Translations under genes and position numbers: made by a program
Shown here: positions 1 through 7,719 of the stretch, piece by piece
How the letters are laid out: each line of letters opens with the position of its first letter
Position numbering within the stretch: position 1 is the stretch's first letter
Notes under the pieces: model-generated
The model's database searches: none
The model's input: the letters and a program-made list of their open reading frames with translations, nothing else
What the model was told of the DNA's origin: nothing
Assembly: GCF_900187965.1 (NCBI RefSeq)
Contig: NZ_FZNL01000017.1
Location: forward strand, 62,001-126,000
From: Flavobacterium sp. ov086
Lineage (GTDB): Bacteria; Bacteroidota; Bacteroidia; Flavobacteriales; Flavobacteriaceae
Reading direction: 5' to 3'
DNA: 64,000 bases

Positions 1-348
1 GCTACCGGCAATTACTTTCAGACTTTCGCTGAATTGTTTCCAAACTCTAATGTATTTAAAAACTCCATCTAACGGATTGTGATCGTAATTTCCTTTTAAC
101 AAAACAGTCACGGCAACTACAGCTATACCATCAATAATACTAATAATCTGATCCGAAGCTTCAAGTGTATCAATTTTCATTTTTCCGGAACGATAAACAT
201 TCAAATCAAACTCTTTCGTGATGGTTTGACCATCCGGTAAATTAAAGAGTAAATCATCATGAAGCATGTTCTCTAAAGCAGAAACATCAGCTTTTTTAAT
301 AGCGGTCAAAAGTTCAATCTCAGCATTTACAATGTCTTCTGTTTTCAT
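1..348 (-). CDS. SnoaL/NTF2-like protein (DUF4440 type), C-terminus cut by window edge
   Basis: An open frame starts at the ATG complementary to 346-348 and runs 116 codons to the window edge without a stop. The protein begins MKTEDIVNAEIELLTAIKKAD, followed by a pattern of acidic helix, HDDLLFNLPDGQ strand, and later VWKQF. This is the usual layout of the cystatin-like NTF2/SnoaL fold used by DUF4440 proteins. These small proteins have varied or unknown roles, so no substrate is proposed. It lies 17 bp upstream of the S41 peptidase gene on the same strand, so it could be the downstream-most or separate member of that run. The family call is by pattern only. Confidence 0.6.
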   Translation of the reverse strand, partial: MKTEDIVNAEIELLTAIKKADVSALENMLHDDLLFNLPDGQTITKEFDLNVYRSGKMKIDTLEASDQIISIIDGIAVVAVTVLLKGNYDHNPLDGVFKYIRVWKQFSESLKVIAGS

Positions 349-365
349 AGAAAAATGAATTAAAA

Positions 366-1943
366 TTACTTTTTCGGATTCAAAACTGCTTTAATCATCG
401 CATCTTCTTTCAAAATCACATCATAATAATACAATTCGCCATACAATTGTCGGGCAAACTCTGCAGTAATATAACGGTTTACCAGCGCTTTTGTTTTATC
501 TAATTTTAAGTCTAAACCTGTCACTAAAACATAGGCTTTAAACTTTTTGAAATACACATCAGAGGTTTTCATCTTATTTAAAAACTCATTAAAATGAAGT
601 CCTGAAAAAGCATTTCGGTTTTTATCTAATTCTTCAAAAACAAAATGACCAACAATCCCTGTTTGAAGTAGATACGCAACATTTTCATTTCCGTGTTCTG
701 CTTCCATTGGTACGAAAACATCTGGAACGATTCCGCCGCCGCCATAAACAATTTTACCTTTTGGAGTTTTAAATTTTAGAGAATCTGCAACCTTAATACT
801 GTCTTTTGCATAAAGCTCCCCTGATTTTAAACGAGATTCTGATTCTTTAAAATATTCTTCGTTTCCTTTTTTGTATGGTTTCTGGATCGATCTTCCGGTT
901 GGTGTATAATAACGAGCTACGGTTAATCTTACTGCCGATCCGTCGTTAAAATCCATTTCACGCTGTACCAATCCTTTTCCAAAAGAACGGCGTCCCACAA
1001 TAATTCCGCGATCGTTATCCTGAAGCGCTCCAGCTAGAATTTCACTGGCAGAGGCACTATTTTCATTAATTAAAATATATACTTTACCCGTTTCAAAACT
1101 ACCCGCTTTTGTAGCATAAGTTTTCTCAGTAGTACCATTTTTATTTTTGGTAAATACAATTAGCTGTTTGTCTTTCAAAAACTCATCGGCAACAGCAATA
1201 GCTTCTTCCATATATCCACCACCATTATCACGAAGATCTATTACTAAGGATTCAATTCCGTTTTGTTTCAATCTGTTTAAACCTGCTTTAAACTCATCAA
1301 AAGTAGTTTCTGCAAAGCGATTGATTTTAATGTAACCAATATTCTTTCCAAGCATTAAAGAAGCATCAACACTTTTTATCGGAATAATATCTCTTTTTAC
1401 TTTAAACTTAAGTTTCTTTTGTTCAGATTTTCTAAAAACCGTTAATTCGATTTCGCTTCCTTGTTTTCCTTTTAGTTTCGAAAACAAACTATCAGATGGT
1501 AAACTTCTTCCAAATAACTTCGTTTTTCCGGCAAACAAAATTCTGTCTCCAGATTTTATTCCGGCTTTCGCCGAAGGTCCGTTTTCGATAGGTTTTATGA
1601 TCGCAACAGAATCTTTATACATATAAAAATTGATTCCGATACCTACGAAATCACCTTTCATACTTTCAGCAACTTCAGCCTGTTCCGTTGGCGGAATATA
1701 TACAGAATGCGGATCTAATTTTGAAAGGATATTATCTACTGTTAAGTTTACAATAGAATCTGTATTGATGCTATCAACATATTCGTTATTGATAAAATCA
1801 ATCAGTTTATTCAGCTTGGTTTTAGAGTAATTTTTAGCCAACAACTGATCATCAACGGGCGCATTCATCCTGCTTCCGAGTACGGTTCCGAGAGCAAAAA
1901 CAGCTCCGATAACGATTGGCAAATATTTTGGATTAAATTTCAT
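366..1943 (-). CDS. S41 family C-terminal processing peptidase
   Basis: A 525-residue periplasmic serine protease of the CtpA/Prc family, which trims or degrades envelope proteins from their C-termini. Residues 7-25 form a signal/anchor segment. A PDZ domain spans roughly 95-175 (GIGINFYMYKDSVAI ... AKAGIKSGDRI). The peptidase domain holds the DLRDNGGGY loop (about 237-244), the Ser cluster NENSASASE (293-301) and the Lys of FGKGLVQ (K323), which together supply the Ser-Lys dyad. Its ATG directly abuts the stop of the upstream deaminase gene (0 bp), so the two are translationally linked; the order deaminase-S41 protease is common in Flavobacteria. Length is normal for the family. Confidence 0.95.
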   Translation of the reverse strand: MKFNPKYLPIVIGAVFALGTVLGSRMNAPVDDQLLAKNYSKTKLNKLIDFINNEYVDSINTDSIVNLTVDNILSKLDPHSVYIPPTEQAEVAESMKGDFVGIGINFYMYKDSVAIIKPIENGPSAKAGIKSGDRILFAGKTKLFGRSLPSDSLFSKLKGKQGSEIELTVFRKSEQKKLKFKVKRDIIPIKSVDASLMLGKNIGYIKINRFAETTFDEFKAGLNRLKQNGIESLVIDLRDNGGGYMEEAIAVADEFLKDKQLIVFTKNKNGTTEKTYATKAGSFETGKVYILINENSASASEILAGALQDNDRGIIVGRRSFGKGLVQREMDFNDGSAVRLTVARYYTPTGRSIQKPYKKGNEEYFKESESRLKSGELYAKDSIKVADSLKFKTPKGKIVYGGGGIVPDVFVPMEAEHGNENVAYLLQTGIVGHFVFEELDKNRNAFSGLHFNEFLNKMKTSDVYFKKFKAYVLVTGLDLKLDKTKALVNRYITAEFARQLYGELYYYDVILKEDAMIKAVLNPKK

Positions 1944-2375
1944 TTACTCTTCTAAAACAGGAATATGTTCAACCTCAACACCGGCTTTTAATAAAAACTG
2001 AATCCCGGAATCATCACGATATCCGTTATGATACACCACTCTTTTTATTCCGGATTGATGAATCAATTTACTGCATTCCTTGCAAGGCGAAAGCGTGATA
2101 TATAACGTTGCTCCTTCGCAGGACTGAGTTGACCTGGCCACCTTTAAAATCGCATTTGCTTCAGCATGCAAAACATCCCAACGTGTTAATCCGTCTTCGT
2201 CTTCACAGCAATTTTCAAATCCGGATGGCGTACCGTTGTATCCATCAGAAATAATCATTCTATCTTTTACGATAATTGCTCCAACTTGTTTTCGCTTGCA
2301 ATACGAGAGTAAACTCCACTCTTTTGCTATGCGCAAATACGCTTTATCGTATTTATTTAATTTCTTTAGCTTCAT
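1944..2375 (-). CDS. dCMP deaminase family protein
   Basis: A 143-residue cytidine/deoxycytidylate deaminase-like enzyme that would convert dCMP to dUMP, supplying thymidylate synthesis. The zinc-binding and catalytic motifs are clear: HAE at residues 70-72 (His ligand and catalytic Glu) and PCKEC at 97-101 (two Cys ligands). The N-terminal KRKQVGAIIVKDRMIISDGYNGTP stretch contains the phosphate/substrate loop typical of the dCMP branch. It sits 5 bp downstream of the HupE-like gene and directly abuts the S41 protease gene, forming a three-gene minus-strand operon. The dCMP rather than riboflavin or tRNA deaminase assignment rests on overall length and motif spacing. Confidence 0.92.
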   Translation of the reverse strand: MKLKKLNKYDKAYLRIAKEWSLLSYCKRKQVGAIIVKDRMIISDGYNGTPSGFENCCEDEDGLTRWDVLHAEANAILKVARSTQSCEGATLYITLSPCKECSKLIHQSGIKRVVYHNGYRDDSGIQFLLKAGVEVEHIPVLEE

Positions 2376-2380
2376 TTAAT

Positions 2381-2974
2381 TTATCTGTTCCAAATTGGGC
2401 TTTCGATAATCATTGGAATCACAACTCCTATAATAAAAGCCGACATTACAAGCGCCCAATCCCGTTTTGAAAAACGAAAGACCGTTTGTACAATATATGA
2501 TATAACCAGGACCACAAAAACTACAACTAATTGTGCAACTTCAATACCTAGTGCAAATTCTCCTAAAGGTAGTAATTTTGACGTTGGTGAACCTCCTAAA
2601 ATTGTCTTAAAATAATTCGAGAATCCAAGTCCGTGTATAATCCCGAAAAACAAGGTTACAAAAAAGACCAAATTCACACCGTCATTCTTAGATGTTTTAC
2701 CCGCTGTAAGGAGGTGAAAAAAGGCTGTTATTAAAATCGTAATCGGAATTAAAAATTCAACAATATTTACTTTTATGGCAATAATTCCATAAACAGAAAG
2801 CAATAAAGCTAAGGTGTGTCCTACTGTAAAAACAGAAACCAAAAGCAAAATGCGTTTCCAGTCCTTAAACAAATAAGGAACTGTTAATGCTATTAAAAAA
2901 AGAACATGATCGTAAGCATGGATATCTAAAACGTGTTTTAATCCTATTTGAAAATAAATCCAAAATTCTGACAT
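2381..2974 (-). CDS. HupE/UreJ-like membrane protein
   Basis: A 197-residue integral membrane protein with about six hydrophobic segments. The N-terminal GLKHVLDIHAYDHVLFLIAL and VGHTLALLL blocks, with conserved His and Asp, match the HupE/UreJ_2 family. Relatives act in nickel/cobalt uptake or accessory roles, but in Bacteroidota these proteins are often far from hydrogenase or urease genes, as here, so the substrate is unknown. It is first gene of the run HupE-like, dCMP deaminase, S41 protease (5 bp and 0 bp gaps). No signal peptide other than the first membrane helix is seen. Confidence 0.8.
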   Translation of the reverse strand: MSEFWIYFQIGLKHVLDIHAYDHVLFLIALTVPYLFKDWKRILLLVSVFTVGHTLALLLSVYGIIAIKVNIVEFLIPITILITAFFHLLTAGKTSKNDGVNLVFFVTLFFGIIHGLGFSNYFKTILGGSPTSKLLPLGEFALGIEVAQLVVVFVVLVISYIVQTVFRFSKRDWALVMSAFIIGVVIPMIIESPIWNR

Positions 2975-3114
2975 AGGTATACTACTATTAAATGATTAGG
3001 GGTTGTAAACTTACGATTTTATTTGAAAAAGTAATTAAGTCCAACTTTAAATCAAGGGATAAAAATAAGTTAAATTTTATGAGAACTTTAAAATTAATAA
3101 TTTAAAATAAAAAT

Positions 3115-3122
3115 TATCTTTG
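3115..3122 (+). promoter_or_regulatory. -7 promoter box TATCTTTG for the TerB-like gene
   Basis: A perfect match to the Bacteroidota -7 consensus TAnnTTTG lies 22 bp upstream of the ATG at 3144. The box overlaps an in-frame TTG at 3120 and argues that this TTG is not the start codon. Confidence 0.65.
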
Positions 3123-3143
3123 CAGGATAAAAAAACTATAATT

Positions 3144-3575
3144 ATGTCATTTTCAGATTTATTTGATAGCGAATTCAAACAAAGAAACAAAGGTCACTTT
3201 TCAGCTATTGTTCGTGTAGCATTAGCAGACGGAATTGTACATCCTGAGGAAAAGAATTTCTTAGATAAATTAGCTTCACGTTTAGAAATTTCAGAAACTG
3301 AGTATGAAGAAATTCTTAACGATCCATTAAAATACCCAATCAACCCACCTTATTTACATGTTCAGCGTTTAGAGCGTTTGTACGATCTAACAAGAATGGT
3401 GCATGTTGATCATCATCTTGAAGACCAACAAGAAGTAATGTTAAGAAAATTAGGAATTGCATTAGGATTTACTCCAAGCAACGTAAACCATATCATAGCA
3501 AAAGCATTATCATTAGTCGACAAAAAAGTAGACGGTGATACTTTTGTTTATGAAATGCAACACATGCATAAATAA
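3144..3575 (+). CDS. TerB-like (tellurite resistance B family) protein
   Basis: A 143-residue cytosolic helical protein. The ATG at 3144 is preferred over an upstream TTG because the -7 box covers the latter. The stretch FSAIVRVALADGIVHPEEKNFL followed by a helix ending in EILNDP is the characteristic acidic first repeat of the TerB fold, and a second half with VDHHLEDQQEVMLRKLG resembles the second repeat. Family members bind metals weakly and appear in stress or membrane-linked systems; in Flavobacteria a standalone TerB-like gene is common and of unknown function. It is monocistronic, closed by a strong terminator at 3579-3605. No other ter genes are nearby, so tellurite resistance should not be inferred. 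Confidence 0.8.
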   Translation: MSFSDLFDSEFKQRNKGHFSAIVRVALADGIVHPEEKNFLDKLASRLEISETEYEEILNDPLKYPINPPYLHVQRLERLYDLTRMVHVDHHLEDQQEVMLRKLGIALGFTPSNVNHIIAKALSLVDKKVDGDTFVYEMQHMHK

Positions 3576-3578
3576 TAG

Positions 3579-3605
3579 AAAAAAGCTCCTTACGGAGCTT
3601 TTTTT
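3579..3605 (+). terminator. rho-independent terminator after the TerB-like gene
   Basis: Stem AAAAAGCTCC / GGAGCTTTTT with TTAC loop followed by a T run; the A-rich left arm makes it usable in both directions. Confidence 0.85.
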
Positions 3606-3669
3606 AATCTTACAACTAAGATATTTTTTATCTACCATTAAGATATTAAGAGTCATTAAACTTAATTAT

Positions 3670-4209
3670 CTAATTTAGATTATTCTGAATAGTAAAAACT
3701 CCTGCATTTATTTTTTCTTTTACTTCTGTAAATTCAAATTTGCCGTTAAATCCGCCTTTAAAACTAACTTCTGCATTTTTAACAATATCAAATGCTGTCA
3801 CAGGATTAGTAAACTCAAAACCGAACTTAGAATTACCTAAATCTGTAACTTTTAAGGTGTACCCTAGTATAGAATATCTTGTTTTTGATGTTACGAATTC
3901 AGAACTTACTAAAAGTTCATCTGCAGTTCCTGGTCCAAAATCATAGATTCCATTCAAATCTTTTTGAGAAGAAGGAAAAGAAATATCAATATAAAATTTT
4001 TCGTTATTTTTTTCGTCAGAAATTACAAATCGAACTTTTTTCTGTGACTCAAAACTTGCCGTTTGATAAAAATAAATCCCTTTAGTAGGTTTAAAACTCA
4101 CTCCATCAATAACAATTGTCGAAGTCACCCCTCCTTTATCATCCAAATCTGATGAACATGAAGTTACAAAGCCTGATATCACCAAGAGTAATAGCACAAT
4201 TTTTCTCAT
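3670..4209 (-). CDS. putative lipoprotein of unknown function
   Basis: A 179-residue protein with a lipoprotein signal peptide: MRKIVLLLLVISGFVTSC, with the lipobox Cys at residue 18 followed by SSDLDD. The acidic residues after Cys fit the lipoprotein export signal seen in Flavobacteria, so it may reach the outer surface. The rest alternates strands (ISFPSSQKDLNGIYDFG, VSFKGGFNGKFEF) and looks like a small beta-rich domain, similar to Flavobacterium lipoproteins assigned to DUF6252, though that family match is from memory. It is monocistronic and converges with the TerB-like gene. Function unknown. Confidence 0.72.
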   Translation of the reverse strand: MRKIVLLLLVISGFVTSCSSDLDDKGGVTSTIVIDGVSFKPTKGIYFYQTASFESQKKVRFVISDEKNNEKFYIDISFPSSQKDLNGIYDFGPGTADELLVSSEFVTSKTRYSILGYTLKVTDLGNSKFGFEFTNPVTAFDIVKNAEVSFKGGFNGKFEFTEVKEKINAGVFTIQNNLN

Positions 4210-4312
4210 AAATATTTTTTTTCTAAATTATACAAAAAACTCAAATTGTACACTTTTTGATTTTTTGCAGTCGTCGTTTACCTTTTTAAAACTGATACTA
4301 ATATCAAAATAT

Positions 4313-4356
4313 AAACCCGACAGGTTTTATCCCGAGGTTTCGGGACTGTCGGGTTT
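4313..4356. repeat. two-level palindromic hairpin downstream of fbp
   Basis: Outer arms AAACCCGACAG / CTGTCGGGTTT (11 bp, perfect) enclose an inner hairpin TCCCGA-GGTT-TCGGGA. It lies 43 bp past the fbp stop and may act as terminator. Its TCCCGA/TCGGGA arms recur in other palindromes of this window. It is followed by a short direct repeat of AAAACTAAGACTG at about 4369-4395. Confidence 0.7.
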
Positions 4357-4398
4357 GAACTGTAACTAAAAACTAAGACTGAAAACTAAGACTGAAAA

Positions 4399-5406
4399 CT
4401 ACTCAGCTTCTGCCATAAACTCTTCTGCTTTTTCTACCATATTATAACTTCCGCAGAAAAATGGAACTCTTTGATGTAACTCTGTTGGTTGGATTTCCAT
4501 AATTCTTCCAAAACCGTCTGTTGCTTTTCCTCCTGCTTGTTCTGCAATAAACGCCATCGGATTACATTCATATAATAAACGTAATTTCCCTTTTGGTGCT
4601 TTTGAACTTGTTGGATATAAATAAATTCCGCCTTTAATCATATTTCGATGAAAATCAGAAACCAAACTTCCAATATATCTTGAAGTATATGGCCTGTCTT
4701 CTTCTTCGCGCTGACAATATTTAATATAGTTTTTTACGCCTTGCGGAAAATGAACATAATTTCCTTCGTTTACCGAATAGATATTCCCATCCTTTGGAAA
4801 TTTCATATTAGGATGTGATAAATAAAATGTTCCGATAGCCGGGTTTAATGTAAATCCATTTACGCCATGACCTGTGGTGTAAACCAACATCGTCGAAGTT
4901 CCATAAATTACATATCCTGCTGCTACCTGATTAACTCCCGGTTGTAAAAAATCCTCGCTCGTTACCGGAGTTCCAATTGGTGTAATTCTTCTGAAAACTG
5001 AAAAAATAGTTCCCACAGAAACATTTACATCAATGTTTGAAGATCCGTCAAGCGGATCCATTAAGATCACATACTTATTATTATGACTGTTGTCGCTCCC
5101 CTGAACAGTGATAAAATCGTCGTTTTCTTCTGAAGCAATTCCACAGACAATCTCACGGTTTATTAACGTCTGGATAAATACTTCGTTTGCATATACATCT
5201 AATTTTTGCTGGTCTTCGCCCTGAACATTTTGCTCGCCTGCAGCGCCAATGATGTCGACTAAACCAGCTTTGTTAACTTTATAGTTTACGACTTTTGCCG
5301 CCAAACGTATAGAGTTGATAATTCGGGAAAGCTCTCCCGACGAATACTGAAATGCTTTTTGGTTCTCAATAATAAACTCTCCTAGTGTTTTATTGCGTTC
5401 TTCCAT
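4399..5406 (-). CDS. fbp: class I fructose-1,6-bisphosphatase
   Basis: A 335-residue cytosolic enzyme that hydrolyses fructose-1,6-bisphosphate to fructose-6-phosphate in gluconeogenesis. The metal-binding signature is clear: the Glu pair in ASEEND (E93, E94) and DPLDGSSN (D117, D120) supply Mg ligands, and later residues KLRLLYECNPMAF (about 281-293) form the C-terminal metal/substrate site. Length is standard for type I FBPase. The gene is single; it is followed by a two-level hairpin and preceded by a -7-like box. Confidence 0.97.
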   Translation of the reverse strand: MEERNKTLGEFIIENQKAFQYSSGELSRIINSIRLAAKVVNYKVNKAGLVDIIGAAGEQNVQGEDQQKLDVYANEVFIQTLINREIVCGIASEENDDFITVQGSDNSHNNKYVILMDPLDGSSNIDVNVSVGTIFSVFRRITPIGTPVTSEDFLQPGVNQVAAGYVIYGTSTMLVYTTGHGVNGFTLNPAIGTFYLSHPNMKFPKDGNIYSVNEGNYVHFPQGVKNYIKYCQREEEDRPYTSRYIGSLVSDFHRNMIKGGIYLYPTSSKAPKGKLRLLYECNPMAFIAEQAGGKATDGFGRIMEIQPTELHQRVPFFCGSYNMVEKAEEFMAEAE

Positions 5407-5438
5407 TACTATATCGTTGTAGATTTATTTTTAAGTCA

Positions 5439-5446
5439 CAAATATC
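5439..5446 (-). promoter_or_regulatory. candidate -7 box for fbp
   Basis: The minus strand reads GATATTTG, one mismatch from TAnnTTTG, 33 bp upstream of the fbp ATG. Confidence 0.4.
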
Positions 5447-5498
5447 GTTTTTTTTGTGAGAATGATTTAAAAATTATTTTGTTAGTTTGCTACTATTG

Positions 5499-5506
5499 TA
5501 TATTTG
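5499..5506 (+). promoter_or_regulatory. candidate -7 box upstream of the GNAT gene
   Basis: TATATTTG matches TAnnTTTG exactly. It would give a leader of about 160 nt for the gene at 5670, so it is only a candidate. Confidence 0.4.
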
Positions 5507-5669
5507 CTAATTAAAGTCAAAAAGTACACACAAAAAACATACTTTTTTAGCTTATAACTAATTAATAATAAGAATATATGAAATTGCTATAGAAGATTGT
5601 TGGTGCAAACAAACATCTTAAAAAAGAAAGCAATACTATATAGGATTATAAAAATAAATTGCACATAAT

Positions 5670-6158
5670 ATGAATATTAGAAAAGGAAATCCCGAAGACA
5701 TGAAATCGGTTTTAGGATTAATACAGGAGCTGGCAATATTCGAAAAAGAACCTGATGCCGTTGTAATAACTGAAGAAGATTTAGTTCGCGACGGTTTTGG
5801 CGAAAAACCATTGTTTCATGTTTTTGTAGCAGAAATTGAAAACGATAAACAAGAAAAAGAAATCGTTGGAATGGCAGTGTATTATTACCGCTATTCTACC
5901 TGGAAAGGAAAAACAATACATCTTGAAGACTTGGTTGTAAAAGAAAAGATGCGTGGTACCGGATTAGGATCTGCACTTTATTCTGAGATTATGAAACAAG
6001 GAAAAAGAGACAACGTTAGAAGAATAGACTGGAATGTTCTGGATTGGAATACTCCGGCAGTTAAATTCTATGAGAATTCAGGCGCAAAGATTCTCGAAGA
6101 ATGGAGAGTTGTGCAAATGGATGAAAGCGGAATTAATACGTTTTTAGAAAAATTATAA
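5670..6158 (+). CDS. GNAT family N-acetyltransferase (diamine/spermidine acetyltransferase-like)
   Basis: A 162-residue acetyl-CoA-dependent N-acetyltransferase. It begins MNIRKGNPEDMKSVLGLIQ, has the acetyl-CoA loop KMRGTGLGSALYSEI (about residues 92-106, the RxxGxG/A pattern) preceded by the IHLEDLVV strand, and ends with the WNVLDWNTPAVKFYENSGA motif. The ELAIFEKEPDAV N-terminus and LEDLVV strand are typical of the SAT/thialysine acetyltransferase branch, so a polyamine or thialysine-type amine is a likely acceptor, but the substrate cannot be fixed from sequence. Single gene, followed by a palindrome and a repeat element before the aspartokinase gene. Confidence 0.88.
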   Translation: MNIRKGNPEDMKSVLGLIQELAIFEKEPDAVVITEEDLVRDGFGEKPLFHVFVAEIENDKQEKEIVGMAVYYYRYSTWKGKTIHLEDLVVKEKMRGTGLGSALYSEIMKQGKRDNVRRIDWNVLDWNTPAVKFYENSGAKILEEWRVVQMDESGINTFLEKL

Positions 6159-6172
6159 AAAATATTTGCCAC

Positions 6173-6190
6173 TCCCGATAGCTATCGGGA
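6173..6190. repeat. TCCCGATAGCTATCGGGA palindrome
   Basis: A perfect 18-bp palindrome 15 bp after the GNAT stop. Related copies occur at 58612-58633 and 62491-62507, with variants at 4330-4345, 50483-50503 and 58674-58689, all between genes. Confidence 0.8.
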
Positions 6191-6199
6191 TATTAAGAT

Positions 6200-6297
6200 T
6201 AAAATGATTTTAAAATCTGCGGATAGTTCGCCACGAATTTCACGAATTGGCACGAATTAAATTAGTGAAAATTTAGGGAATTCGTGGCAAAAAAATA
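6200..6297 (+). repeat. ~95-bp CACGAATT hairpin element, copy 1
   Basis: Begins near AAATGATTTTAAAATC and continues through GCCACGAATTTCACGAATT ... AATTCGTGGCAAA, so both ends of the inner part are inverted repeats. A homologous copy lies in opposite orientation at 21513-21603, sharing even the outer TGATTTTAAAATC part, and a third inner copy lies at 50250-50316. Confidence 0.75.
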
Positions 6298-6357
6298 AAA
6301 CAAGATTTCATTCAAACCCCGAATCTGAAATCTAAAACCTGAAATCTAAAATTAAAA

Positions 6358-7617
6358 ATGAGAGTATTTAAATTTGGTGGAGCATCTGTAAAAGATGCCG
6401 ATGGAATTAAAAACGTATATGACGTTTTACAAAAAGTAGGTTACGAAGATGTGATTTTGGTAGTTTCGGCTATGGGAAAAACTACAAATGCTCTTGAGGT
6501 TGTTATCAAGAATTATTTTGATAAATCAGCAGAGTTAAATTCTTCTGTACAAGAAATAAAAAAATATCACAATCAAATCTTATTAGATTTATTTGAAGAT
6601 GAAAAACATGCCGTTTTTACTGCTGTAAATGCTCAATTTTCAGAGTTAGAATACTTTTTGGCACATAATAAATCTCCTAATTACAATTTTGTTTACGATC
6701 AGATTGTGAGTTTTGGAGAATTAATTTCGACTACTATTCTAAGTCATTTCATGAATTTTATGGGAATCCAAACGCAATGGCTGGATGTTCGTAATTTTAT
6801 TAAAACAAACGCAAATTACAGAGATGCCGAAGTTGACTGGGAAACTACGCAACAACTGATCAGTAAAAATGTAAAACGCAAAATATTAAACATCACTCAG
6901 GGATTTTTAGGTGCCGACGAAAACAACTTTACAACAACTCTTGGCCGTGAAGGTTCTGATTATACTGCGGGAATTTTTGCTTATTGCTTAAATGCCGAAA
7001 GTGTTACAATCTGGAAAGACGTTCCTGGAGTTATGAATGCCGATCCGCGTTATTTTGAAAATGCTAGTTTGCTAAATCAGATTTCGTATCGTGAAGCAAT
7101 CGAATTGGCCTTTTATGGTGCAACGGTTATTCACCCAAAAACATTACAGCCGCTACAGAAAAAAGAGATTCCGTTGTATGTAAAATCTTTTATCAATCCA
7201 TTATTAAAAGGAACTTGTGTTTCTAAAGGTGTTGATTTAGAGCCGCAATATCCTTGTTTTATTGTAAAAAGAAACCAGCTTTTGATTTCGCTTTCATCAA
7301 TTGATTTCTCTTTTATAATGGAAGAAAATATCAGTGAGATTTTTGCTTTATTCCATGAATTCAAAATCAAAGTAAACTTAATTCAGAATTCTGCTATTAG
7401 TTTTTCTGTTTGTGTTGAAGATAAATTTGAAAACTTCAGCGAATTGAATGCAATACTTTCTAAAAAATTCAAAGTAGATTATAGCGAGAATGTAACTTTA
7501 TACACCATTCGTCACTTTACAGAACAAGCTGCTCAAACGGTTGAAGACAATAAAGAAGTTTTACTAAAACAAGTGAGTAGAGAAACCATGCAAATTGTGA
7601 CTAAAGAGATTAATTAG
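6358..7617 (+). CDS. lysC: aspartate kinase
   Basis: A 419-residue aspartokinase, catalysing the first step of the aspartate family pathway (lysine, threonine, methionine, diaminopimelate). The nucleotide/aspartate site MRVFKFGGASV is at residues 1-11. TTLGREGSDYTAGIFAYCLNA and KDVPGVMNADPR (about 195-230) are the other kinase signatures. The C-terminal third (from about 290) is a divergent ACT-type regulatory region. It is a stand-alone kinase without a homoserine dehydrogenase fusion. The last 108 bp occur again at 12328-12435 with eight differences, seven of them silent, implying that this 3' end has been exchanged or displaced by the island that follows. Confidence 0.95.
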   Translation: MRVFKFGGASVKDADGIKNVYDVLQKVGYEDVILVVSAMGKTTNALEVVIKNYFDKSAELNSSVQEIKKYHNQILLDLFEDEKHAVFTAVNAQFSELEYFLAHNKSPNYNFVYDQIVSFGELISTTILSHFMNFMGIQTQWLDVRNFIKTNANYRDAEVDWETTQQLISKNVKRKILNITQGFLGADENNFTTTLGREGSDYTAGIFAYCLNAESVTIWKDVPGVMNADPRYFENASLLNQISYREAIELAFYGATVIHPKTLQPLQKKEIPLYVKSFINPLLKGTCVSKGVDLEPQYPCFIVKRNQLLISLSSIDFSFIMEENISEIFALFHEFKIKVNLIQNSAISFSVCVEDKFENFSELNAILSKKFKVDYSENVTLYTIRHFTEQAAQTVEDNKEVLLKQVSRETMQIVTKEIN

Positions 7618-7650
7618 TTTTAGACAGGTTATATTATTAAATTCAGCATA

Positions 7651-7693
7651 AAAAAATAAAGGTCTCACCAAAAAGTGAGACCTTTATTTTTTT
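7651..7693. terminator. bidirectional terminator between lysC and the GH74 gene
   Basis: Long stem AAATAAAGGTCTCAC / GTGAGACCTTTATTT with CAAAAA loop, flanked by A and T runs, in the convergent gap. Confidence 0.9.
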
Positions 7694-7719
7694 AATCAAC
7701 CAATTCAAAAAAGGTATTT